Shown: positions 8,214-19,778, numbered from the stretch's first letter. The stretch: DNA of 45,222 nucleotides from Pseudomonadota bacterium (GCA_030576275.1 JALIBN010000034.1:50629-95850), one strand, 5' to 3'. Numbers and translations are program-made. Notes: generated from the sequence alone by a model not told the origin.

Positions 8214-9656
8214 TTAGCCAGCAAGTTTGGCTTTTAATAACTCATTTACCTGTGCGGGGTTAGCTTGACCTTTTGATGCTTTCATCACTTGGCCAACAAA
8301 GAAGCCAAATAACTGCTCTTTACCATCACGATATTGTTCAAGTTGTCCCTGATTATTAGCTATTACTTGATCAATAATGGCTTCAATGGCGCCTGAGTCA
8401 GTAACTTGTTTTAAGCCTTTCGCGTCAATAATACTGTCGGCATCTTTACCTTCAGCATTCCATAAACTCTCGAAGATTTGTTTAGCTATCTTACCCGAGA
8501 TGGTATTGTCACTTATACGAATCAATAAACCGCCTAATTGTTCTGCGCTGACAGGTGATTGGGTGATTTCTAAACTAGCTTTATTCAACGCGCCTAATAA
8601 TTGAGAAATAACCCAATTTGCACATAGTTTTGGATCTTGATTGTTGGATGCAACTAAAACTGCTTCAAAATAATCAGCAAGTTGGCGACTGCTAGTCAGG
8701 ACTGATGCATCATAACTAGATAAATTCATATCTTTAATGAATCGATTACTTTTAGCATTTGGTAATTCAGGTAGCGTTGCACGAATTTGTTCAATTATTT
8801 CTGGGTCTAGTAAAACTGGCAATAAGTCAGGGTCAGGGAAGTAACGATAATCATTAGCTTCTTCTTTGCTTCGCATTGACCGAGTTTCATTTTTATCGGC
8901 ATCGTATAGACGTGTTTCCTGAACTACGGTTCCGCCATCTTCGATCAACTCAATTTGACGTTCTATTTCGATATTTATGGCACGCTCAACATTACGGAAT
9001 GAATTGATGTTTTTGAGCTCGGCACGGGTACCTAGTTTTTTTTGCCCTTTTGGACGAACAGAAACATTGGAATCACAGCGGAAAGAGCCTTCTTGCATAT
9101 TACCGTCACAGATCTCAATGTATTGAACCAAAGAGTGGATTTTTTTCATATAGGCAACGGCTTCTTTCGCGCTACTCATATCGGGTTCAGAAACGATTTC
9201 TAAAAGTGGTGTTCCGGCACGATTAAGATCAATGCTGGTTTGACCTGGATAGTTTTCATGAGACGATTTACCCGCATCTTCTTCTAAATGAGCGCGCGTA
9301 ATACCGATGATCTTTTCAGAACCATCTTCTAGTTCAATAGACAATTGGCCTTTGCCGACAATTGGCAAATCAAGTTGACTGATTTGGTAGCCTTTAGGCA
9401 AGTCAGGATAGAAGTAGTTTTTACGGGCAAATACCGAACGGTCAGTGAGCTCCGCATCTACTGCCAAGCCAAATTTGATGGCCATTTTCACCGCTTCTTG
9501 GTTCAGTACCGGCAAAACGCCAGGGAAACCAAGATCAACAGCACATGCTTGGGTGTTGGGTTCCGCGCCATAGGCGGTTGGAGCACCAGAAAATATCTTA
9601 GTTTTGGTGGCGAGTTGGGCGTGAATTTCTAACCCAATAACAACTTCCCATTCCAT
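8214..9656 (-). CDS. gatB: Aspartyl/glutamyl-tRNA(Asn/Gln) amidotransferase subunit B
   Basis: A 480-residue GatB of full length. It begins [22 protein letters not shown] and has [10 protein letters not shown] near residue 90 and [13 protein letters not shown] near 185, all GatB hallmarks. The C-terminal YqeY-like tail domain ends in [10 protein letters not shown]. It works in the GatCAB complex, converting Glu-tRNA(Gln) or Asp-tRNA(Asn) to the amidated forms in the cytoplasm. In many bacteria gatC and gatA precede gatB; here neither is adjacent, the upstream neighbour being a HAD phosphatase 89 bases away. Confidence 0.97.
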   Translation of the reverse strand: MEWEVVIGLEIHAQLATKTKIFSGAPTAYGAEPNTQACAVDLGFPGVLPVLNQEAVKMAIKFGLAVDAELTDRSVFARKNYFYPDLPKGYQISQLDLPIVGKGQLSIELEDGSEKIIGITRAHLEEDAGKSSHENYPGQTSIDLNRAGTPLLEIVSEPDMSSAKEAVAYMKKIHSLVQYIEICDGNMQEGSFRCDSNVSVRPKGQKKLGTRAELKNINSFRNVERAINIEIERQIELIEDGGTVVQETRLYDADKNETRSMRSKEEANDYRYFPDPDLLPVLLDPEIIEQIRATLPELPNAKSNRFIKDMNLSSYDASVLTSSRQLADYFEAVLVASNNQDPKLCANWVISQLLGALNKASLEITQSPVSAEQLGGLLIRISDNTISGKIAKQIFESLWNAEGKDADSIIDAKGLKQVTDSGAIEAIIDQVIANNQGQLEQYRDGKEQLFGFFVGQVMKASKGQANPAQVNELLKAKLAG

Positions 9657-9745
9657 GATTGACGGCCTGATTCTGAATTTAAAAGAGGAATTGTACCAAC
9701 TATTAGTGGGCTTTACCTAGATCGTGAGTAGCTTCAATTTATTCT

Positions 9746-10402
9746 TTATGTTCGCAAACTGATCGTTTGCCAACCTTGCTGTTGAGCGACCGCTAATAAT
9801 TTTGGATCAGAATCAACGGCTATGGGGTGGTCAACCATGTTTAACAGCGGCAAATCATTATGAGAGTCACTATAAAAATAACTACCGGTCAGGGTTTGGT
9901 TTTGGGTGTGTAACCATTCTTGCAGGCGTTGAACTTTACCGTGTTGATAGGAAGGTGTGCCAGCCACTTTACCCGTGTAATGACCATTGAGCATTTCAGC
10001 TTCCGTCGCTATTAAATGAGGAATGCCTAATTTTTGAGCGATGGGCGTAGTGATAAAGCTGTTTGTTGCGGTGATGATCAATAATGTGTCGCCGCGTTGC
10101 CTATGGTGTGAAATCAGTTTTTGTGCCGCTGGTAAAATAATGGGGTCAATTTTTTCAACGAGATATTGTGTGCGCCAACGTTCTAAATCAGCCGGATTAT
10201 TATCGGCAAGTGGTTTTAGTTGAAAAGCCAAAAATTCAAAAATATCCATGGTGCCAGCGAGATATTGGTCATAAAAATCTTGATTAGCTCGTTGATAACT
10301 TTCGCTATCAACTAGATTATTTTCAACTAAAAATTCACCCCATAAATAATCACTATCGCCACCGAGCAGCGTGTTATCCAAGTCAAAGATTGCTAATGCC
10401 AT
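9746..10402 (-). CDS. HAD-superfamily (IB, SerB-like) phosphatase
   Basis: A 218-residue HAD hydrolase. Motif I is F-D-L-D-N-T-L-L (nucleophile Asp7, acid/base Asp9), motif II I-I-T-A-T-N (Thr), and motif IV Y-S-D-S-H-N-D-L-P-L-L. An alpha-helical C1 cap follows motif I. The pairing with divergent rppH is conserved in Pseudomonas, where the homologue has been reported to act as a histidinol-phosphate phosphatase; by analogy this may be the histidine-pathway phosphatase. Phosphoserine or another phosphate ester cannot be excluded from sequence alone. It is separated by 89 bases from gatB and may share its transcript. Confidence 0.85.
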   Translation of the reverse strand: MALAIFDLDNTLLGGDSDYLWGEFLVENNLVDSESYQRANQDFYDQYLAGTMDIFEFLAFQLKPLADNNPADLERWRTQYLVEKIDPIILPAAQKLISHHRQRGDTLLIITATNSFITTPIAQKLGIPHLIATEAEMLNGHYTGKVAGTPSYQHGKVQRLQEWLHTQNQTLTGSYFYSDSHNDLPLLNMVDHPIAVDSDPKLLAVAQQQGWQTISLRT

Positions 10403-10537
10403 TACGATTCAAGTCACGAATTAAAAAATAGTCACTATTGTAAGGCAAAATGGATTGAATACCGTGATAACCTATGAGTATTGACAAATTATGACGTTAT
10501 GGAAGCGGTGGCTTCTTTTAACGAGAGATGTAGGATT

Positions 10538-11047
10538 GTGATTGATAAAGATGGCTTTAGGCCCAATGTAGGGATCATTCTCTGCAACAATAACAATGAG
10601 GTTTTGTGGGCACAGCGTGCGCAACATGACTCATGGCAGTTTCCGCAAGGTGGCATAAAAGCCGATGAAACGCCGGAGCAGGCTGTTTATCGTGAATTAA
10701 TGGAAGAGGTGGGTTTAGCCCCCGAACATGTTGAGTTACTCGGCATGACAAGTGGCTGGTTACGCTATCGATTGCCCAAACGTTATTTACGTTATGGCAA
10801 TAAACCACTGTGCATTGGTCAAAAACAACGCTGGTTTTTATTGCGATTGACGGGCAGTGAATCCGATGTGAATCTAACCCGGCATGATAAACCTGAGTTT
10901 GACGATTGGCGCTGGGAAAATTACTGGCAACCGGCAAAAGAAATCGTGTTTTTCAAACGCCGAGTTTATGAAAAAGCGCTACATGAATTAGCACCGCTAT
11001 TATTTCCTGAGTATAAAAAACGGGTTGATAGTCAGCGAAAATACTAA
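10538..11047 (+). CDS. rppH: RNA pyrophosphohydrolase RppH
   Basis: Nudix hydrolase that removes pyrophosphate from mRNA 5' ends and so triggers RNase E decay. The start is set at GTG 10538 because the family begins M-I-D-x-D-G-[FY]-R-P-N-V-G-I, which this reproduces exactly; a longer frame from a TTG at 10481 would add 19 unrelated residues. A GAGAG lies about 10 bases before the GTG. The 169-residue product has the Nudix box at 38-60, with Arg52, Glu53, Glu56 and Glu57, and the W-Q-F-P-Q-G-G motif before it. Its 3' end overlaps the convergent argA by 4 bases. The divergent HAD gene is its usual partner. Confidence 0.95.
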   Translation: MIDKDGFRPNVGIILCNNNNEVLWAQRAQHDSWQFPQGGIKADETPEQAVYRELMEEVGLAPEHVELLGMTSGWLRYRLPKRYLRYGNKPLCIGQKQRWFLLRLTGSESDVNLTRHDKPEFDDWRWENYWQPAKEIVFFKRRVYEKALHELAPLLFPEYKKRVDSQRKY

Positions 11048-12354
11048 GTCAGTATTTTCTTGAATACTTTGGCATTTCGCTGATAGTTATATAGCGCTTG
11101 TTTTTCCATCGGTAGATCACTGATTTTAGCACCGCCAAAACCATGCTCTATAAACCAATGGGCTGTTTGCGTGGTCAGTACACAAAGTGCATTTAAACCG
11201 AGGCTGATAGCTTGCCGTTCGATGGCAGACAACAGTTGATCGCCGCGTCCTAGACTTTGATAATCCTTGGAAACAGCAAGACAGGCTAGCTCAGCAACAT
11301 CGCTGTGCGGATAAGGATATAGTGCTGCGCAGGCGACTACCGAACCATCACGCTCCATGACGGTAAAATGGCCTATTTCTACTTCTAATAAGTCACGCGA
11401 ACGTTTTACTAGGATACCGTTTTGTTCTAATGGTTCGATTAGATCAAGAATTCCGCCGACATCATCAATAGTTGCCTGACGAATCGTTTCAAAAGATTTA
11501 GCGGTGATTAATGTGCCAGCGCCATCGCGACTAAATAATTCTTGTAGTAAGGCCCCATCTTGCGAACGATCTAGTAGGTGGACACGTTTCACCCCTGATT
11601 TACAGGCGCGAAGGGCTGCATTGAATGGATGTTGCGCCGCCACTGCCGGTGAAGTCTGTTCAGCTTGTTCAACGGTTAGTTCTCGCGGTAATCCATGATT
11701 ACTTTCACCAATAAAGATAAGTTTGTCGGCTGTTAATGCCGTTGCCACAGCGGTAGCAATGTCTTCTGCGGCAAGATTAAATATTTCACCTGTTGGCGAA
11801 TACCCTAAAGGCGGTAACAAGACCATGTTACCCAAGGTTAATTGATCGTTAATACCTTGAATATCAACACGACGGACTTCGCCGGTGTGACCAAAATCGA
11901 TACCATCTCTAATACCGACCGGCCGCGCGGTGATTAAATTGCCGCTAGTGCAACGAATGCGAGCATGAGCCATTGGTGTGTGGGGTAGACCGAAGGAGAG
12001 TTTGGCTTCGATGGCAATACGTAATTTGCCCATTACGGCTTGGGCTATTTTAAGACTGGCATCGTCTGTAATGCGAAGTCCTTGATGGTAGTGAATTTCA
12101 ATATTTTGGCTGTGGCATTGTTGTTCGATTTGTGGTCGAGCGCCATAAATCAGTACCAGTTTTATCCCTAAACTACTTAATAACGCTAAGTCATGAACGA
12201 GACTATCGAAGCCTGGGGTCTCTATTGTTTCACCATCAAAGGCAATGACAAAAGTCGCGCCACGATGCGCATGAATATAAGGGGCCGCAGTACGAAACCA
12301 ACTGGTCGTTGTGGCAGAATTACTCGAGATGAGGGAGTTATGTCTTGTTTTCAT
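11044..12354 (-). CDS. argA: N-acetylglutamate synthase (amino-acid acetyltransferase)
   Basis: A 436-residue bifunctional-looking ArgA: an amino-acid-kinase fold (about 20-275) followed by a GNAT acetyltransferase domain (about 290-430). The N-terminal [14 protein letters not shown] motif and G-A-R-P-Q-I-E are diagnostic of classical ArgA. In the GNAT part, the acetyl-CoA loop is [10 protein letters not shown]. It makes N-acetylglutamate, the first step of arginine synthesis, and is usually feedback-inhibited by arginine through the kinase-like domain. It is divergent from ilvD with 120 bases between them and convergent with rppH. Confidence 0.96.
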   Translation of the reverse strand: MKTRHNSLISSNSATTTSWFRTAAPYIHAHRGATFVIAFDGETIETPGFDSLVHDLALLSSLGIKLVLIYGARPQIEQQCHSQNIEIHYHQGLRITDDASLKIAQAVMGKLRIAIEAKLSFGLPHTPMAHARIRCTSGNLITARPVGIRDGIDFGHTGEVRRVDIQGINDQLTLGNMVLLPPLGYSPTGEIFNLAAEDIATAVATALTADKLIFIGESNHGLPRELTVEQAEQTSPAVAAQHPFNAALRACKSGVKRVHLLDRSQDGALLQELFSRDGAGTLITAKSFETIRQATIDDVGGILDLIEPLEQNGILVKRSRDLLEVEIGHFTVMERDGSVVACAALYPYPHSDVAELACLAVSKDYQSLGRGDQLLSAIERQAISLGLNALCVLTTQTAHWFIEHGFGGAKISDLPMEKQALYNYQRNAKVFKKILT

Positions 12355-12474
12355 AATGCTCTTTTTATCCTAGTCTCAGCAAGGTTGCAAAGTTGCGTGT
12401 AAAATCATTGTTAAAATTGCTGACAAATTCTATGTCATCGACGAAACACTATAATATTTATTTAGAGAGCGAGC

Positions 12475-14328
12475 ATGCCAGAATATAAATCAAGAACTTC
12501 TACCGCCGGCCGTAATATGGCGGGCGCACGTGCCTTATGGCGAGCGACAGGCATGAAGGATGAAGATTTCAGTAAGCCGATTATTGCTATTGCCAACTCG
12601 TTTACACAGTTTGTTCCTGGTCATGTGCATTTAAAAGACATGGGCCAGTTAGTTGCGCGTGAAATTGAACGTGCGGGCGGTGTTGCGAAAGAATTTAATA
12701 CGATTGCCGTTGATGACGGTATTGCGATGGGTCATGGTGGTATGTTGTACAGCTTGCCTTCGCGCGACATTATCGCTGACTCGGTTGAATATATGGTTAA
12801 TGCGCATTGTGCTGATGCGATTGTCTGTATTTCTAACTGTGACAAAATCACTCCGGGCATGTTGATGGCCGCACTACGATTAAATGTGCCGGTGATTTTT
12901 GTGTCAGGTGGTCCGATGGAAGCGGGTAAGACTAAACTGGCAGGTAAAGACGTCAAGTTAGATTTGGTTGACGCGATGGTACAAGCGGCAGATGAAAATG
13001 TTAGTGACGAAGATGTCGCGCAAATAGAGCGTAGCGCTTGCCCAACTTGTGGTTCATGTTCAGGTATGTTCACAGCGAACTCGATGAACTGTTTGACGGA
13101 AGCCTTAGGTTTATCGTTGCCTGGAAACGGCTCATTATTAGCCACTCATTCTGACCGTGAAGAATTGTTTTTAGAAGCGGGTCGCACCATTGTGTCTTTA
13201 GCTAAACGTTATTATGAACAAGATGATGAATCTGCCTTACCACGTTCTATCGCATCGAAAGCGGCATTTGAAAATGCAATCGCTTTAGATGTGGCAATGG
13301 GTGGATCAACTAATACCGTATTGCATTTGCTGGCCGCCGCACATGAAGGCGAAGTTGATTTTACTATGGCTGATATCGATCGCATGTCTCGCCTCATCCC
13401 GAACTTATGTAAAGTGGCTCCTGCGACACCTGAATATCATATGGAAGATGTACATCGTGCTGGCGGCGTGATGAGTATATTGGCTGAATTAGCCGCGGGT
13501 GGTTTATTGCACACTCACTTACCGACGGTACATAGCCCGACATTGGGTGATGCCATAGCAAAATGGGACGTCAAACGTAGCGATAGCGAAGTCGCTAAAC
13601 TGCGTTATTCAGCTGGCCCAGCAGGTATTCCTACTCAAACAGCCTTTAGTCAAAGCACTCGTTGGCCGAGCTTGGATTTAGACCGTGAAGCGGGTTGTAT
13701 CCGTGATATTGAACATGCTTATAGCAAAGACGGTGGATTAGCCGTGCTATTCGGTAATATTGCCCTTGAGGGCTGTATTGTTAAGACTGCAGGCGTGGAT
13801 GACTCTAATCTAACGTTCTCAGGTCCCGCGCGTATTTACGAGTCACAAGAAGCTGCAGTAACGGCGATTTTGACTGAGCAAGTTGTGGCTGGGGACGTGG
13901 TTCTTATTCGTTACGAAGGGCCGAAAGGTGGTCCGGGTATGCAAGAAATGTTGTATCCAACCAGCTACTTAAAAGCAAAAGGAATGGGTAAGGCCTGCGC
14001 CTTGTTAACAGATGGTCGTTTCTCAGGTGGAACATCAGGTTTATCTATTGGTCATGCTTCACCAGAGGCTGCGGAAGGCGGTAACATCGGCTTAGTGGAA
14101 GAAGGCGATATTATTGTGATCGATATTCCTAAGCGCATCATTAAAGTAGATGTTTCTGATTTGGTGTTAGCTGAACGTCGTTTGGTGATGGAAGCAAAGG
14201 GCCATCTTGCTTGGCAACCCGTTAAACGTGAACGTAAAGTGAGCTTGGCCTTACAAGCTTATGCCGCATTAACCACCTCAGCATCAAAGGGTGCAGTGCG
14301 TGATTTGGAGCAGTTAAAACGTCGCTAG
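12475..14328 (+). CDS. ilvD: Dihydroxy-acid dehydratase
   Basis: A 617-residue IlvD, the usual length. Iron-sulfur ligand candidates are Cys122 (S-N-C-D-K) and the C-P-T-C-G-S-C cluster at 189-195; the C-terminal G-R-F-S-G-G-T-S-G loop binds substrate in the family. It dehydrates dihydroxyisovalerate and dihydroxymethylvalerate in valine, leucine and isoleucine synthesis. The 120-base region shared with argA has a TATAAT at 12450-12455 and a purine-rich ribosome site (AGAGAGCGAGC) before the ATG. Monocistronic: an intrinsic terminator follows within 25 bases. Confidence 0.98.
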   Translation: MPEYKSRTSTAGRNMAGARALWRATGMKDEDFSKPIIAIANSFTQFVPGHVHLKDMGQLVAREIERAGGVAKEFNTIAVDDGIAMGHGGMLYSLPSRDIIADSVEYMVNAHCADAIVCISNCDKITPGMLMAALRLNVPVIFVSGGPMEAGKTKLAGKDVKLDLVDAMVQAADENVSDEDVAQIERSACPTCGSCSGMFTANSMNCLTEALGLSLPGNGSLLATHSDREELFLEAGRTIVSLAKRYYEQDDESALPRSIASKAAFENAIALDVAMGGSTNTVLHLLAAAHEGEVDFTMADIDRMSRLIPNLCKVAPATPEYHMEDVHRAGGVMSILAELAAGGLLHTHLPTVHSPTLGDAIAKWDVKRSDSEVAKLRYSAGPAGIPTQTAFSQSTRWPSLDLDREAGCIRDIEHAYSKDGGLAVLFGNIALEGCIVKTAGVDDSNLTFSGPARIYESQEAAVTAILTEQVVAGDVVLIRYEGPKGGPGMQEMLYPTSYLKAKGMGKACALLTDGRFSGGTSGLSIGHASPEAAEGGNIGLVEEGDIIVIDIPKRIIKVDVSDLVLAERRLVMEAKGHLAWQPVKRERKVSLALQAYAALTTSASKGAVRDLEQLKRR

Positions 14329-14352
14329 TCATAACTAGACTGAATTAAAATA

Positions 14353-14386
14353 AAGCCCTGATATTGAATAAATATCGGGGCTTTTC
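14353..14386. terminator. Intrinsic terminator between ilvD and a GGDEF-EAL gene
   Basis: Arms 14353-14365 and 14371-14383 pair over 13 positions (one G-T wobble) around loop GAATA. The tail is TTTC on the plus strand and TATTTT on the minus strand, so it can serve both convergent genes. Confidence 0.8.
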
Positions 14387-17300
14387 TTATAGCTTATTTT
14401 TTTGCACGAATGACAGTAAATCCACCGCTGTTAGTGGGCGGCTGAAATGGTAACCTTGGAATAAAACACAACCATTTGCAGTTAAAAAATCAAGTTGCTG
14501 AAAATTTTCTACGCCTTCAGCAACCACGGTTAAGTTTAAGTGCGAAGCCATTGCAATAATGGTAGCAACGATTGCTGCATCATCTTTATCGGTCGCAATA
14601 TCACGGACAAAACTTTGGTCGATCTTCAACTCATCAATAGGTAAACGTTTGAGATACGACAGGGAAGAGTAGCCGGTACCAAAATCATCAATAGAAAACT
14701 GTATGCCGATCTGTTTTAACGTATCCATTTTTTGGATAGTGTCTTCAACATTATCTAAAACAATACCCTCAGTGATCTCCAGCATCAGATTTTTAGCGGG
14801 CAACCCTGATTGGTTTAGTGCAGATTTAATGTTGGCAATGAAATCGTTTTGGCGGAATTGTTTTGGGCTGACATTGACCGAGATATGTTGGATCTGAAGA
14901 CCTTGTTTTAGCCAAGATTGTAGTTGGGTGCAAGCGTTAATCAATACCCACTGACCAATAGGTATAATGAGTCCGGAGTCTTCAGCAAGCGGAATAAACT
15001 CGGCTGGTGAAACCCAACTCCGCTCAGGGTGTTGCCAACGTAGTAACGCCTCAATAGCTAATACTTTTCCTGAATTATCGACTTGTGGCTGGTAGTTTAA
15101 GCTGAACTGTTGTTGTTCAATAGCACGTCTTAAATCATGTTCTAGCGCTAACTTCGCTTCAGCTATGGCTTGCATCGCTTGCTCATAAAAGCAGAAAGTA
15201 TTTTTACCCATTTTTTTTGATTTATACATGGCGGTATCGGCTTGGCCTAGTATTGATACTGCCGTTTGTTCTGTCGGTGGGAAAATCGTTATACCTATAC
15301 TGCTAGATATATGATGTTCATAGCCCTTAATATGGAATGGTTGCTGAAAGGCTATGATTATTTTTTCCGCTAGGTTTGATGCAAACTCAATTAAGGCTTC
15401 ACCTTCTAGTGTTTGATTGGCCACTAAAATCACAAACTCATCACCACCTAAACGGGCTAAGGTATCAGCTCTTCTCAGAGGGAGTTTTATCCGAGCGGCG
15501 GCTCGTTGTAAAAGTTCATCTCCTACTTCATGACCCAGAGAATCATTAATTTTCTTGAAATCATCAAGATCAAGAAACATAAGTACGCCATGTTTTTTAT
15601 TACGTTGCGATAGTGATAAATTGTACTGCAAGCGGTCGAGTAATAAACGGCGGTTAGGTAATGACGTTAGTTGATCATAAAAGGCAAGGAATTGAATACG
15701 ATCCTTATGGGCTTTTTGGCTGGTTATATCTGAAAAAACAGAGACATAGTTGGTTATTTTTCCTGACTCATCGCTAATAGAAGTAATCGTATGGCGCTCT
15801 GGGTAAACTTCACCATTCTTACGTCGATTCCATATTTCACTTTCATAACTTCCATTTTCTTTGAGCTGTTGCCACATGTTCTCATAGAAGGAAACACTAT
15901 GTTTTCCTGAAGATAAAATGTCAGGATTTTTTCCTAATACATCTTCTTGTGTATAGCCTGTGACTTTAGTAAAAGCTTGATTGACTCGTATTATGAGGTT
16001 ATCAGAATCAGTAATCATAATGGCTTCATTCGATTCAAAGGTGATGGCAAGTAGGCGTAAATCTTCTTTAGCTTTCTGTAGACTTGCTGTTCTTTGGGTG
16101 ACAACTTCCTCAATACAAGCCCGTCGACCTGTTGATATCATTAAGGCGACGGTCAGTGTTGCCGTAAATAACATCCCAATAAACAGTACTATCCACATAT
16201 TGTTAGAATAATTATTTTTGAAATAATCTGCTGATGGTGTGATCTTAATTTGCCATATTCGATTAGCAATATGGGTAGAGTAGAAGGTAGTGAGGTTGTT
16301 ATCAATGATCGCGTTTGTTATTGTTGAATAAAGCTTAATGGGGTGATCATTTTCAGTTATATCAAGGATAGTAAGATCTGAATCAAGTAGCGGATGCGCT
16401 TTTAGTTCGTCAGCAATGATATCGTCTAAATAGAAAATACTAGTAAGGTTACCGATAAAGGCAATTTGACGTTGGATGATGGTATCTAATAAATGTCCGT
16501 TTTTATAGACCGGTAAGTAGTTAATGATACCAATGCGAGCGTTGCCGCTTTGTGCCAAATTGACACGACTAGTAATGGTTGCTTTTCCGGTGTCACGAGC
16601 ATTATAAAAAAATGCCGCCAACTCTGGATTTGAGGTGAGGTCATAGCCTAATGATTTTTCATTGTTTTTATAGGGTGAGATATAGGCAATAGCTGCATAT
16701 TCTGGCTTGCCTTCAATGCGAATCATATTGTCCTGGCCATCACGTTTGGTGATTTGATAGTCGAGATGATGAATTGATTGCATCTGTTTTTCAAATAATG
16801 ATCTTTGTTCATTCTTTACGAGCACATCCCACGTTATGGCTTGAATATCTGGATGTAGTTGTCGAATAGAATGAGTCGACGCGATGAAATTATCTAATTC
16901 GACATAGCCGTTAGTAACGATAGTATCCCGTAGGTATTGAGTGAGATTGATATGCGTATTGATTTCTCGGTTCAGTTCGGCACCAATCGTGCTCGCTTTG
17001 TAATCTAGATCCATTTGAAGTCGCTTATTTTCGCTATCAACACTATTTTGAAATAGGCCAATGGTAATTAGCAGTGCGAAAATGACCGGAATAGTGACTG
17101 CCCATTTGCGATTGGCATCGGTTTTTCCTGGTAAATCAACAAATAGTAATATTAATGGAGTAATGATAAAAACACCTACACTATCGCCTAACCACCAAGT
17201 AAAACAACTAAACAATGCGTGTTCTGTTGAGATGATACCGGTGAAAATTAATGCGCTGATACTTATCATCATCGGCAATATTGCAGCAATAGGACCGCCA

Positions 17301-17689
17301 AGAACTAGTAGCTTTAAGGTGCTGAGTTCAGAAGTAAGCGGATCGGGGTAGCGGGCATATTTCTGAATTAACTTGAGTCCAAAATAGGCCGATAAAGTGC
17401 TACTTAAGGCGATGATAACAAATAAGAGTATAGATGCACTCGGTGATGACAGCATATTTAAACCGTAAAGTTCAATGTTTGTCATTAAACTGCCAATAAA
17501 AACTCCAGGCAGTAGTTTAGGACCAAATTTTAATACGAAAGCTAATGAGATGCCTGCCGCCGGCCAAAATGCACTAGCACCACTCGGTGGCGCAGTAAGT
17601 GGCTGACTTAATTTCGCGGCTAAATAATAGGCAAGTGCTAGCCCAGCTATTGCCAATATTGTTTGCATTATGGATCTGACATTAACCAT
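14387..17689 (-). CDS. Membrane diguanylate cyclase/phosphodiesterase (MASE1-CHASE-PAS-GGDEF-EAL)
   Basis: An 1100-residue inner-membrane c-di-GMP enzyme. Order: MASE1-type multi-helix segment (about 5-210, with G-A-S-A-F-W-P-A-A-G-I-S-L-A), periplasmic CHASE-like domain (about 240-435), one more helix (about 495-515), PAS (about 545-660), GGDEF (about 675-835), EAL (about 850-1090). The GGDEF motif is intact (R-L-G-G-D-E-F) and the EAL domain keeps E-A-L-L-R and D-D-F-G-T-G-Y-S-S-L, so either activity is possible. CHASE and PAS inputs suggest response to an external small molecule and an internal signal. It stands alone, with terminators on both sides. Confidence 0.9.
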   Translation of the reverse strand: MVNVRSIMQTILAIAGLALAYYLAAKLSQPLTAPPSGASAFWPAAGISLAFVLKFGPKLLPGVFIGSLMTNIELYGLNMLSSPSASILLFVIIALSSTLSAYFGLKLIQKYARYPDPLTSELSTLKLLVLGGPIAAILPMMISISALIFTGIISTEHALFSCFTWWLGDSVGVFIITPLILLFVDLPGKTDANRKWAVTIPVIFALLITIGLFQNSVDSENKRLQMDLDYKASTIGAELNREINTHINLTQYLRDTIVTNGYVELDNFIASTHSIRQLHPDIQAITWDVLVKNEQRSLFEKQMQSIHHLDYQITKRDGQDNMIRIEGKPEYAAIAYISPYKNNEKSLGYDLTSNPELAAFFYNARDTGKATITSRVNLAQSGNARIGIINYLPVYKNGHLLDTIIQRQIAFIGNLTSIFYLDDIIADELKAHPLLDSDLTILDITENDHPIKLYSTITNAIIDNNLTTFYSTHIANRIWQIKITPSADYFKNNYSNNMWIVLFIGMLFTATLTVALMISTGRRACIEEVVTQRTASLQKAKEDLRLLAITFESNEAIMITDSDNLIIRVNQAFTKVTGYTQEDVLGKNPDILSSGKHSVSFYENMWQQLKENGSYESEIWNRRKNGEVYPERHTITSISDESGKITNYVSVFSDITSQKAHKDRIQFLAFYDQLTSLPNRRLLLDRLQYNLSLSQRNKKHGVLMFLDLDDFKKINDSLGHEVGDELLQRAAARIKLPLRRADTLARLGGDEFVILVANQTLEGEALIEFASNLAEKIIIAFQQPFHIKGYEHHISSSIGITIFPPTEQTAVSILGQADTAMYKSKKMGKNTFCFYEQAMQAIAEAKLALEHDLRRAIEQQQFSLNYQPQVDNSGKVLAIEALLRWQHPERSWVSPAEFIPLAEDSGLIIPIGQWVLINACTQLQSWLKQGLQIQHISVNVSPKQFRQNDFIANIKSALNQSGLPAKNLMLEITEGIVLDNVEDTIQKMDTLKQIGIQFSIDDFGTGYSSLSYLKRLPIDELKIDQSFVRDIATDKDDAAIVATIIAMASHLNLTVVAEGVENFQQLDFLTANGCVLFQGYHFSRPLTAVDLLSFVQKNKL

Positions 17690-17724
17690 ATTGTCGCTCT
17701 GAGATATTCAAATGACTTGTTGGT

Positions 17725-17753
17725 AAATAAAAAGGCCACGTATTACGTGGCCT
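17725..17753 (-). terminator. Intrinsic terminator after ssb
   Basis: Inverted repeat 17733-17742 / 17744-17753 (AGGCCACGTA and its complement). On the minus strand the hairpin is followed by TTTTTATTT, so it should end the MFS-ssb transcript before the next GGDEF-EAL gene. Confidence 0.8.
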
Positions 17754-17790
17754 AGTGGTTGATTCTTTACGTTATAGTCCCAGGTGCTTT

Positions 17791-18294
17791 TTAGAACGGG
17801 ATATCATCATCCAAATAATCTGCACCACCTTGGGGTGAGCCATAATCAGGACCGGCGGAAGGTGATGCTGGTTGAGGAGCATAGCCTTTTTGTGGTGCCG
17901 ATGAATTCCGCTGAGGTGCATTTTGTTGGTAATCACCACCTGCTGAACCACTTGCAGCGCCGCCTTTCGCGTCGAGCATTGTCATTGAATCACCAACAAT
18001 CTCGGTTGAATAACGGTCTTGGCCACTTTGGTCTTGCCATTTACGTGTTTGAATGCGACCTTCAATATAAATTTGGGAGCCTTTGTGTAGGTATTGCTGT
18101 GCAACTTCACCTAGACGATTGTTCAATGTGACACGATGCCACTCAGTACGTTCTTTGCGTTCACCGGTTTGTTTATCTTTCCAGCTTTCTGAGGTAGCTA
18201 AGCGTAAGTTACAAATGGAGCCACCATTAGGAAATGCACGGCTTTCTGGCTCTGCGCCGAGTCTTCCTACAAGAATTACTTTATTTACTGACAT
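17791..18294 (-). CDS. ssb: Single-stranded DNA-binding protein
   Basis: A 167-residue SSB. The OB-fold occupies residues 1-112 ([10 protein letters not shown] and E-W-H-R-V), then a Gly/Gln/Pro/Ser-rich disordered linker, then the acidic tip D-D-D-I-P-F that recruits replication and repair partners. It lies 44 bases downstream of the MFS transporter gene on the same strand. The ssb-MFS-uvrA grouping is common in Pseudomonas-like gammaproteobacteria. No SOS box was seen just upstream. The ATG follows a GGAGCACA-type ribosome site. Confidence 0.97.
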   Translation of the reverse strand: MSVNKVILVGRLGAEPESRAFPNGGSICNLRLATSESWKDKQTGERKERTEWHRVTLNNRLGEVAQQYLHKGSQIYIEGRIQTRKWQDQSGQDRYSTEIVGDSMTMLDAKGGAASGSAGGDYQQNAPQRNSSAPQKGYAPQPASPSAGPDYGSPQGGADYLDDDIPF

Positions 18295-18338
18295 GGAGTG
18301 TGCTCCTTTAGCGAAATTAATTTTTAAGCGAATTCATT

Positions 18339-19751
18339 TTACGATGCTTGAGCAATAAATGCATCCAATGCCTCATTATCTATCTTATCAGGTGAGAATT
18401 TAACATAGGCGACGAATTCTTCAATGACGATGACTGTTTCGATTACACCTGGAATGTCATTCAGCTGTTGGGCAATATCATTAGCATTACTAGTTGTAAC
18501 CTTTTGTAACTGAATAATACGTGTAGACAAATGTTTGGGCGGTTTCATCGGAAAGATAACAATTAACCAGATTGTGGATAACACGGCTCCGGCGATAAAT
18601 ACCCCTGAGATGCCCAATTTGCTGAAGATTAAACCACCTGATGCGCCACCAATAAATGCACCAATAAATTGAGCAGTGGAATAAATGCCCATTGCTGTGC
18701 CCTTATTAGCAAGCGGACTGAGCTTTGACATCAACGACGGTAAACTCGCTTCTAAGATATTAAATGCAGTAAAAAACAACCATAAACAAAATAGCATGCC
18801 TGAGATCGAGTAGGAGAATTGGCTCCAGCCCAATTCGGCGATAGCCAAAGTTGCAATGGCACCTAAGAATATCGGTTTCATCTTGCGGTATTTTTCGGCG
18901 ATAATGATAAAAGGCACCATAGCAACAAACGCGAGGACTAATACTGGCAAATAGGCCATCGCATGCTGGTCTTTGGGTAAGCCTGCATGTTCAAGTAAGG
19001 CAATGGGCAGGGCAAAAAAGCTGATAGTGAGCAAGCAATGCAATATCATGATGCTAAAGACCATACGCATGATGTCAGGGTTACCAAGCACATTAAGGAA
19101 TTGTTTGGGTACCGGCTCAATATCGCGATGGTTAATAAGCCTAGTAGGCGTGGGAACCCATAAATGTAATATGGCGATGCCGACAAGTGATAATACGGCT
19201 GTCGACCAAAATATGCCTGATAAACCAACCCAATGTTCTAGTGCTGCGCCAGCGGCTAATGCGACGGAGAATGATAGGCCGATACTAATACCAATACTCG
19301 CCATGGCTTTAGTGCGGTGTTCATCACGAGTCAAATCTGCCGTCAGCGCCATAATCGCGGCGGCAATAGCACCACTGCCCTGTAATAGGCGTCCTGCAAT
19401 AACCATATAAATAGAATCGGCCAGTGCTGCGACAATACTACCTGCTGCAAATAACAACAATCCGATAGTGATGACCCGTTTGCGGCCAATGCGGTCAGAC
19501 AACATGCCGAATGGAATTTGTAATAAGGCTTGAGTTAGCCCATAGGCACCAATAGCTAAACCAGTCAGAATAGGTGTGGCTCCGCTGTATTGACCTGCCG
19601 CTAAAGAAAATACCGGCAAAATCATAAATAAACCCAGCATACGGAGGGCAAATATGCTCGATAAGCCGGCTATGCTACGCTTTTCTAAAGAGGTCATTGC
19701 GGATGAAGTGTTTTGTTTTTGCGTCATAGTAGTCGGTTGGCGTATATTCAT
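18339..19751 (-). CDS. MFS transporter, YajR-like with C-terminal YAM-type domain
   Basis: A 470-residue major facilitator protein with twelve hydrophobic segments. The signature loop between helices 2 and 3 reads [11 protein letters not shown]. After helix 12 (about residue 395) a soluble tail of about 70 residues looks like the ferredoxin-like YAM domain of E. coli YajR ([12 protein letters not shown] with beta strands V-I-V-I). Substrate unknown. Its ATG (19751) lies only 27 bases from the divergent uvrA start; Met9 or Met19 (19697) are alternative starts, the last fitting the YajR-like N-terminus best. It probably forms an operon with ssb. Confidence 0.88.
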   Translation of the reverse strand: MNIRQPTTMTQKQNTSSAMTSLEKRSIAGLSSIFALRMLGLFMILPVFSLAAGQYSGATPILTGLAIGAYGLTQALLQIPFGMLSDRIGRKRVITIGLLLFAAGSIVAALADSIYMVIAGRLLQGSGAIAAAIMALTADLTRDEHRTKAMASIGISIGLSFSVALAAGAALEHWVGLSGIFWSTAVLSLVGIAILHLWVPTPTRLINHRDIEPVPKQFLNVLGNPDIMRMVFSIMILHCLLTISFFALPIALLEHAGLPKDQHAMAYLPVLVLAFVAMVPFIIIAEKYRKMKPIFLGAIATLAIAELGWSQFSYSISGMLFCLWLFFTAFNILEASLPSLMSKLSPLANKGTAMGIYSTAQFIGAFIGGASGGLIFSKLGISGVFIAGAVLSTIWLIVIFPMKPPKHLSTRIIQLQKVTTSNANDIAQQLNDIPGVIETVIVIEEFVAYVKFSPDKIDNEALDAFIAQAS

Positions 19752-19778
19752 CCGTTAGAACATTTATACGGAAGATGC

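Noticed and set aside
10481-10537. Longer rppH starting at TTG 10481
   Set aside because: The extra 19 residues have no counterpart in RppH, whose conserved start coincides with the GTG at 10538.
19713-19778. Longer uvrA starting at 19713
   Set aside because: The UvrA family begins at the M-K-S-I-S-I-R-G position, and a GGAAGA ribosome site sits just before ATG 19779; the extension also runs through the MFS gene start.
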